9,301 bases of DNA, from the NCBI GenBank assembly GCA_900550145.1, contig URRF01000042.1, positions 1-9,301 of the forward strand, written 5' to 3'. The notes beneath the pieces are model-generated. The model was not told where the DNA came from. It made no database searches and saw only the letters and a list, made by a program, of their open reading frames with translations. Both the position numbers and the translations under genes were made by a program. This document shows, piece by piece, positions 5,688 to 9,301 of the stretch (the first letter of the stretch is position 1; every line of letters starts with the position of its first letter). This stretch comes from an uncultured Mollicutes bacterium. Its GTDB lineage: Bacteria; Bacillota_I; Bacilli_A; RF39; UBA660.

Positions 5688-6902
5688 TTATCTATAATAA
5701 GATACTTTATCTCTCCAATAGCGTTCTCCACTTGGAAAATTTATAAGATCTCTTGGATTTAAACATCTAGCAGCATAAGCAGAATATCCGCTATAATCTG
5801 TAAATCTAAGGCCCGTAGATATCGCTAAATGTAAGTGTGGTCCTGTTGCACTTCCTGTATCTCCCATCATACCTATAACTGAATCTTTTGTAACTACATC
5901 TCCTTTTTTTACCAAAATTCTACTTAAGTGTGCGTAAGATGAAGAATATGCTTTTCCATTTATATTGTGATGAACTGTTACTTGGTTTCCTCCCCACTGA
6001 TCATACCATGTTGCTACTACTTTGCCGTTTGCTATTGAATATATTTTATTATTATATCCATAACCGTTTGTTAAATCTATTCCTTCATGTAAACCAGCTG
6101 ATGCGATTAGCTGACCCCAACTATTGTATATTGGATTTCTATATCCAAATTCACTTGATACGAATCCTTCTTCAAATGGTCTCCAAAATTTAGTATCTGA
6201 TGGTAATAATTTGTTAGCGCATGTACTTATATCTTCATTTTCACCACAACCAGCGTCTTTATACATCTGTATAACTGCTTTTGCATTTTTTATTTCATCT
6301 TCAATACTAGTTCCTAATTCATATAATTTTACTTTTGAATTAGTTAAATCTGTTATTTTAACAGATAATACACTTTGTCTATTTTCTAAATCCTTTTGTC
6401 TAGTAGCAAGTTCTTTTTTCTTATCTTCATTTTTCTTAATCATGTCTTGCATTTCAATTATTAAATCTGAATTATATTCAGTAATTTGTTCAGTTATAGC
6501 ATATCTATATATAAACTCTTCAATACTATCTGCTCCAAACAAATATTCTATATAAAATGAATTACCCTCTGTTTTTTGTAAAGATGACATCAATTTTTTT
6601 ATACTTTCATCTTTTTCAACTATTTTTTTACCCAAATCTTCTATTTCTTTTGTTGCTGTTTTTATATCCTTTGTTATAGTATTTATTTCATTATAAATAC
6701 TTCCTATTTCATTTTGTACAGTTGCAATTTCAGATTCAGTTAAACTAATATTGTTATTATTTTCATTTTCTCTTTTTTCTATTTCATCTAATTCACGTCT
6801 TAAATCTGCAATTGTTTTTGCATTTGTATTATTTGGATAAAATATAACTAAACTAGGAAATAACATAAGTATTATCAAAAAAATTGCTTTTAACTTCTTC
6901 AT
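5688..6902 (-). CDS. Secreted PcsB/CwlO-like coiled-coil protein with M23 metallopeptidase domain
   Basis: 404 residues. A signal peptide (KK, hydrophobic 7-21, probable cut near NTNA-K29) leads into a long coiled-coil domain (about 30-213). This includes SFYIEYLFGADSIEEFIYRY (115-134), like the hinge segment of PcsB/CwlO-type proteins, a family activated by the FtsEX transporter. A linker with two Cys (219, 228) leads to an M23/LytM domain (about 240-388). Zinc and catalytic residues are intact: H272-x3-D276 (HEGID), H325 (YAHL) and H356-L-H358 (GPHLHLA). The domain therefore looks active, unlike degenerate EnvC-type activators. It should act outside the membrane as a peptidoglycan endopeptidase for septal or peripheral wall splitting; the bond cut is not visible. 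Translation starts 4 bp after the femAB stop, with GGTAGG overlapping that stop, so the two genes are coupled. FtsE/FtsX genes are not in the window. Confidence 0.92.
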   Translation of the reverse strand: MKKLKAIFLIILMLFPSLVIFYPNNTNAKTIADLRRELDEIEKRENENNNNISLTESEIATVQNEIGSIYNEINTITKDIKTATKEIEDLGKKIVEKDESIKKLMSSLQKTEGNSFYIEYLFGADSIEEFIYRYAITEQITEYNSDLIIEMQDMIKKNEDKKKELATRQKDLENRQSVLSVKITDLTNSKVKLYELGTSIEDEIKNAKAVIQMYKDAGCGENEDISTCANKLLPSDTKFWRPFEEGFVSSEFGYRNPIYNSWGQLIASAGLHEGIDLTNGYGYNNKIYSIANGKVVATWYDQWGGNQVTVHHNINGKAYSSSYAHLSRILVKKGDVVTKDSVIGMMGDTGSATGPHLHLAISTGLRFTDYSGYSAYAARCLNPRDLINFPSGERYWRDKVSYYR

Positions 6903-6906
6903 TATA

Positions 6907-8160
6907 CTACCTACCTTTTACTAATCTATAAATCTTTTTTAATTGTACACTAAATTTTGAAAATATGAAATACCAAAATTTATTAATTGACAAATCAAAT
7001 TCACCTACAAACTCTAAAACTATTGGATTATATTTTGCTTTTGTTTTAGTTAAATGATCATCAAATGTTCCTTCTACTCCTTCTAAATCTGCATAATCAT
7101 ATTCTTTATTTAGCATATCTATAAAACTATTAATATGTACACTTGCATTGGTATTTAAGTATGGAAATACTTCTTCAAATGTTCCAGCATATAAGTATTC
7201 TACTTTTTTTATTCCTTCTTTATTTGGAGGAATTATAGCAAGGGTAGCTGCTATTTTAATATCATTACCATATTTTTCTTTTGCAATTTTTGCGTCTTCT
7301 AATTGTTCTTTATATTTATTTATTTGATTTTCATCTTTTTCTTTTTTTATTTCGGATTCTAAAAATGACATAAATTTATCTACATTTACACTTGCAAAAT
7401 ACATATATGCATCATCTTTAAAAGAATTCATTATTCTTTTAAAATAATCTTTATTTCTAAGAGATATACCTTGTCTTTTTTCTGTACTTTCTATTATTCT
7501 ATAGAAATCATCTATACAAGAATCATCATGTACACAGGTAAAAGTCACACCCCTTTTTGTTTGAAACTCGCCATGATATCTTTTGGCATTTCTTTTAAAG
7601 TTAGAAAGCAATTCCTGTTCTGTTAATCTTTTGTTATTTTCATCTATTAAACTTATTGCCATATTATATCTTGGTTGAATATATGCTCCAACTTCTTTTT
7701 TATATCCATTATGAATATAACCACATTCTTTTAGATTTTTAATTTTCAATTCATTATTTTTTGTATAGTTTTTAGGTGATACTTTTGTATCTTTTTTTAT
7801 AAGTGTATCATAATATTCTTCGCTAACTGCTATTAAAGGATCTATTTTGACTACAAATGCATGTATCTTTTTAGCGTATTCTTTTATACCTTTTGTGAAC
7901 TCAATTAAATCTTCTTTATTTGTATAATCAACTAAAAATCCCTTTGGACTATAAATCATTTTTAAATTTAAAGGAAATTTCTTAATAAGAAGTAAAGCAA
8001 CACCAACAATAGAATTATCTTTATATAAAGCACATAAAGTATGTTCCCAATCTTTTTTTACATTTGCCCACCTATAATCTTGAGTAATGGGTGCCATGGA
8101 ATACTTTGATATGAATTTATTATATTCTTCTTTATCTATATCAACTTTAAACTTATACAT
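6907..8160 (-). CDS. FemAB-family peptidoglycan bridge aminoacyltransferase
   Basis: 417 residues, the size of FemA/FemB/FemX/MurM proteins. These cytoplasmic, membrane-associated enzymes use aminoacyl-tRNA to add amino acids (Gly, Ala, Ser) to the lysine or equivalent side chain of lipid-linked muropeptide. Two GNAT-like halves can be read: about 1-165 (ITQDYRWANVKKDWEH, MIYSPKGFLVDY, VVKIDPLI) and about 166-390 (YNMAISL, NFKRNAKRYHGEF, STEKRQGISLRNKDYF, AYMYFASV, YLYAGTFEEVFPYLNTNASVH, DLEGVEGTFD). An inserted charged helical hairpin at about 262-299 matches the coiled-coil arm of the family. The C-terminal 25 residues are basic and aromatic and may touch the membrane. Which residue it adds, and whether first or later in the bridge, cannot be read from sequence. 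It leads the unit with the M23 hydrolase and has a weak site (GGTG) before the ATG. Confidence 0.95.
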   Translation of the reverse strand: MYKFKVDIDKEEYNKFISKYSMAPITQDYRWANVKKDWEHTLCALYKDNSIVGVALLLIKKFPLNLKMIYSPKGFLVDYTNKEDLIEFTKGIKEYAKKIHAFVVKIDPLIAVSEEYYDTLIKKDTKVSPKNYTKNNELKIKNLKECGYIHNGYKKEVGAYIQPRYNMAISLIDENNKRLTEQELLSNFKRNAKRYHGEFQTKRGVTFTCVHDDSCIDDFYRIIESTEKRQGISLRNKDYFKRIMNSFKDDAYMYFASVNVDKFMSFLESEIKKEKDENQINKYKEQLEDAKIAKEKYGNDIKIAATLAIIPPNKEGIKKVEYLYAGTFEEVFPYLNTNASVHINSFIDMLNKEYDYADLEGVEGTFDDHLTKTKAKYNPIVLEFVGEFDLSINKFWYFIFSKFSVQLKKIYRLVKGR

Positions 8161-8175
8161 ATTATCACCATATTA

Positions 8176-8204
8176 ATTATATCACGTATATTTAAATAAG
8201 TAAA
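8176..8204 (-). promoter_or_regulatory. Extended -10 promoter of femAB-M23
   Basis: On the minus strand, a perfect TATAAT (8181-8176) is preceded by TGA, forming an extended -10. TTTACT (8204-8199), a weak -35, lies 17 bp further upstream. The predicted start near 8169 leaves only about 9 nt before the femAB ATG, so the leader is very short and its GGTG would sit at the extreme 5' end. The -10 is convincing; the start site needs mapping. Confidence 0.6.
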
Positions 8205-8246
8205 ACTATAGAAAAATGGATAATGTAATCAACATTTCTGTATATT

Positions 8247-8285
8247 AAAAAAAAGCAATTTTCATTTTTTAGAAAACATTGCTTT
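8247..8285 (-). terminator. Intrinsic terminator of the YebC-family gene
   Basis: On the minus strand, AAAGCAA..GAAAA pairs as AAAGCAA-TG-TTTTC with GAAAATTGCTTT around an 8-nt loop (stem of 12 pairs with a 2-nt bulge). Eight Ts follow (A8247-A8254 on the plus strand, the last three within the stem). It starts about 24 bp after the stop at 8309. Confidence 0.85.
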
Positions 8286-8308
8286 ATATTTTTTATCTTT
8301 TTTTATAT

Positions 8309-9019
8309 TTAATCTAATTCTACATTATGATACACATTTTGTACATCGTTTGCATCATCTAATAATTTTAATAGCTTTTTAAATATTTCTAAATCTTCAC
8401 CAACAAGTTTTATTTTTTCTTTTGGTAATGTAGTTATTTCTTCTACCTCAAATGTAATATCCTTTTTATAATCTAATATAGCATTTTTTATTTTAAATAA
8501 ATCTTGTGGGTTACCATATAGTGTTATAGTACCATTATCATTTTCAATTTCTGCATCTACTAATGCATTAAGTAGTGCTTCTAGTGTTTCATCTTCTGTT
8601 AATCCTTTAAATCTTACTATGCATAAATTATCGTACATATAAGAAACTGAACCAGATGCACCTAATTTACAATGTGCTTTTGAAAAGGCAGCTCTTACAT
8701 CCGCTACTGCTCTATTAACATTATCTGTAAGACAATCAATTAAAAGTGTTGATGCGCCAGGTCCAAAGCCCTCATATCTTAAACTTTCATATGATTCATC
8801 CACTCCACTTGTAACCTTATCTATTGCTCTATTAATTATATCACTTGGAACTTGTTCTTTTTTCGCTTTTTCAACTAATCTTTTTAATGTTGGATTTGCA
8901 TCCAAATCAGTACTTTTTTTTGCTGCATTGTATATTTCTTTTGAATACATTGCATATAATTTACCTCTTGCAGCACCAGTTTTTTGTTTATCTGCTGCTA
9001 TACTTGGAAATCTTCCCAT
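8309..9019 (-). CDS. YebC/PmpR family protein, YeeN/YeeI subgroup
   Basis: 236 residues, full length. Conserved blocks include the MGR start with KLYAMYSKEIYNAAK (20-34), EKAKKEQVPSDIINRAIDK (50-68), RYEGFGPGAS (81-90), DCLTDNVNRAVADVRAAFSK (95-114), GASGSVSYMYD (120-130) and the terminal DVQNVYHNV (225-233). MGRFPSI with no FAK/KHKM stretch typical of E. coli YebC, plus the YHNV ending, point to the YeeN (E. coli) / YeeI (B. subtilis) subgroup. The family has long been annotated as transcriptional regulators. Recent work describes some members, including this subgroup, as ribosome-associated factors that ease translation of proline-rich stretches, so the DNA-binding label should be held loosely. 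The ATG has GAGGTG 6 nt upstream. The gene has its own promoter (9048-9076) and terminator and is probably monocistronic. Confidence 0.96.
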   Translation of the reverse strand: MGRFPSIAADKQKTGAARGKLYAMYSKEIYNAAKKSTDLDANPTLKRLVEKAKKEQVPSDIINRAIDKVTSGVDESYESLRYEGFGPGASTLLIDCLTDNVNRAVADVRAAFSKAHCKLGASGSVSYMYDNLCIVRFKGLTEDETLEALLNALVDAEIENDNGTITLYGNPQDLFKIKNAILDYKKDITFEVEEITTLPKEKIKLVGEDLEIFKKLLKLLDDANDVQNVYHNVELD

Positions 9020-9047
9020 AATTACACCTCAATCTAACCTGAATTTT

Positions 9048-9076
9048 ATTTTACTCTTTTTACTGATTTTTTTCAA
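9048..9076 (-). promoter_or_regulatory. Sigma-A-type promoter of the YebC-family gene
   Basis: On the minus strand, TTGAAA (9076-9071) and TAAAAT (9053-9048) are 17 bp apart, each 5 of 6 to consensus. The predicted start near 9041 gives a leader of about 22 nt carrying the GAGGTG site. The surrounding sequence is very A/T rich, so chance matches are more likely here than elsewhere. Confidence 0.65.
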
Positions 9077-9132
9077 CTTCTTTTTAATATATTGTAAAAG
9101 TTTATTATAATAAAATATTAATTTTCATTTTT

Positions 9133-9167
9133 AAAAAAGCACTAGTAAAATAAGTTTACTAGCACTT
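9133..9167 (-). terminator. Intrinsic terminator of the partial right-edge gene
   Basis: On the minus strand, AAGTGCTAGTAAA, a 5-nt loop and TTTACTAGTGCTT form a 13-bp stem with two G-U pairs, then a run of Ts (A9133-A9138 on the plus strand). It begins 33 bp after the stop codon at 9201 and isolates that gene from the YebC-family promoter. Confidence 0.85.
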
Positions 9168-9200
9168 ACCAATTTCGCAAAAGCTTTATGACCTCTTTTA

Positions 9201-9301
9201 TTAGGCACCTGCTTTTAGTATGTATGGACTATCACTTGTTCCATTGCCACTCTCTATTAAGACATTAGATTTTAGATATATGGCAGGAAAAACCGCACCG
9301 C
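9201..9301 (-). CDS. C-terminal fragment of an unidentified, probably exported or surface protein
   Basis: Only the last 32 complete codons are inside the window, ending in TAA at 9203-9201. The peptide includes FPAIYLKSNV, then ESGNGTSDSPYIL and a short tail KAGA. It resembles the closing segment found on many surface-type proteins of low-GC gut bacteria, of the form RPxxYLKSNVxIxxGxGTxxxPYxL, often in proteins with a prepilin-type or lipoprotein N-terminus. That comparison is from memory and the function is not known. An intrinsic terminator follows directly, so the frame and stop are credible despite the short length. Confidence 0.7.
   Translation of the reverse strand, partial: GAVFPAIYLKSNVLIESGNGTSDSPYILKAGA

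Noticed and set aside
5930..6555. Plus-strand open frames of 87 and 143 codons opposite the M23 gene
   Set aside because: The coding strand carries the intact H272/D276/H325/H358 set. The antisense frames mirror the coiled-coil codon pattern and lack ribosome binding sites.
1..9301. UGA-as-Trp genetic code, CRISPR, IS elements, tRNA or rRNA genes
   Set aside because: Genes are intact with TGG for Trp. I saw no spaced direct-repeat array beyond the MraZ boxes, no transposase or inverted-repeat ends, and no cloverleaf or rRNA-like sequence.

Overview
The window is strongly AT-rich, and every supportable gene lies on the minus strand, so the gene order below is in transcription direction (right to left). 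The genes read through with TGG as tryptophan and no in-frame TGA, and all stops seen are TAA or TAG. The genes specify a peptidoglycan wall: a class B PBP with PASTA repeats, a FemAB enzyme and an M23 hydrolase. Shine-Dalgarno sites are strong, promoters are sigma-A-like, and an mra-type cell-division cluster is present. This suggests a low-GC Gram-positive bacterium of the Firmicutes/Bacilli type, possibly one of the small-genome uncultured gut Bacilli lineages. It does not fit a wall-less Mycoplasma that reads UGA as Trp. The placement is inferred from gene content and composition only.

Layout from right to left. (1) 9301-9201 is the C-terminal end of an unidentified, probably exported protein, followed by an intrinsic terminator. 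(2) 9076-8247 is a monocistronic YebC/PmpR-family gene of the YeeN/YeeI type, with its own promoter and terminator. (3) 8204-5625 is a two-gene wall unit: a FemAB-type peptidoglycan bridge aminoacyltransferase and, 4 bp later, a secreted PcsB/CwlO-like coiled-coil M23 hydrolase, then a terminator. (4) 5622-784 is a truncated dcw (mra) operon, mraZ-rsmH-ftsL-class B PBP, with carbamate kinase (arcC) as an unexpected fifth gene 20 bp behind the PBP. It has a sigma-A promoter, four phased GTGG boxes that look like the MraZ autoregulatory operator, and a terminator whose hairpin contains the arcC stop codon. (5) 722-334 is a small DUF11-like surface-protein gene broken by a one-base frameshift. 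(6) 129-1 is a strong promoter and the first 22 codons of a type IV prepilin-like protein that runs off the left edge.

The central genes form a wall growth and division module. MraZ controls the operon, RsmH methylates 16S rRNA, FtsL and the PBP build the septum, FemAB modifies the stem peptide and the M23 enzyme cuts the wall. The flanks carry cell-surface genes. No rRNA, tRNA, CRISPR array, insertion sequence or att site was recognised. No gene-free stretch exceeds 300 bases; the longest is about 270 bases at 68-333, described in the entries. The points most worth a second look are the arcC attachment to the division operon, the well-preserved four-box MraZ operator overlapping the ribosome binding site, and the frameshifted DUF11 gene. 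I did not find a clearly new multi-gene system.
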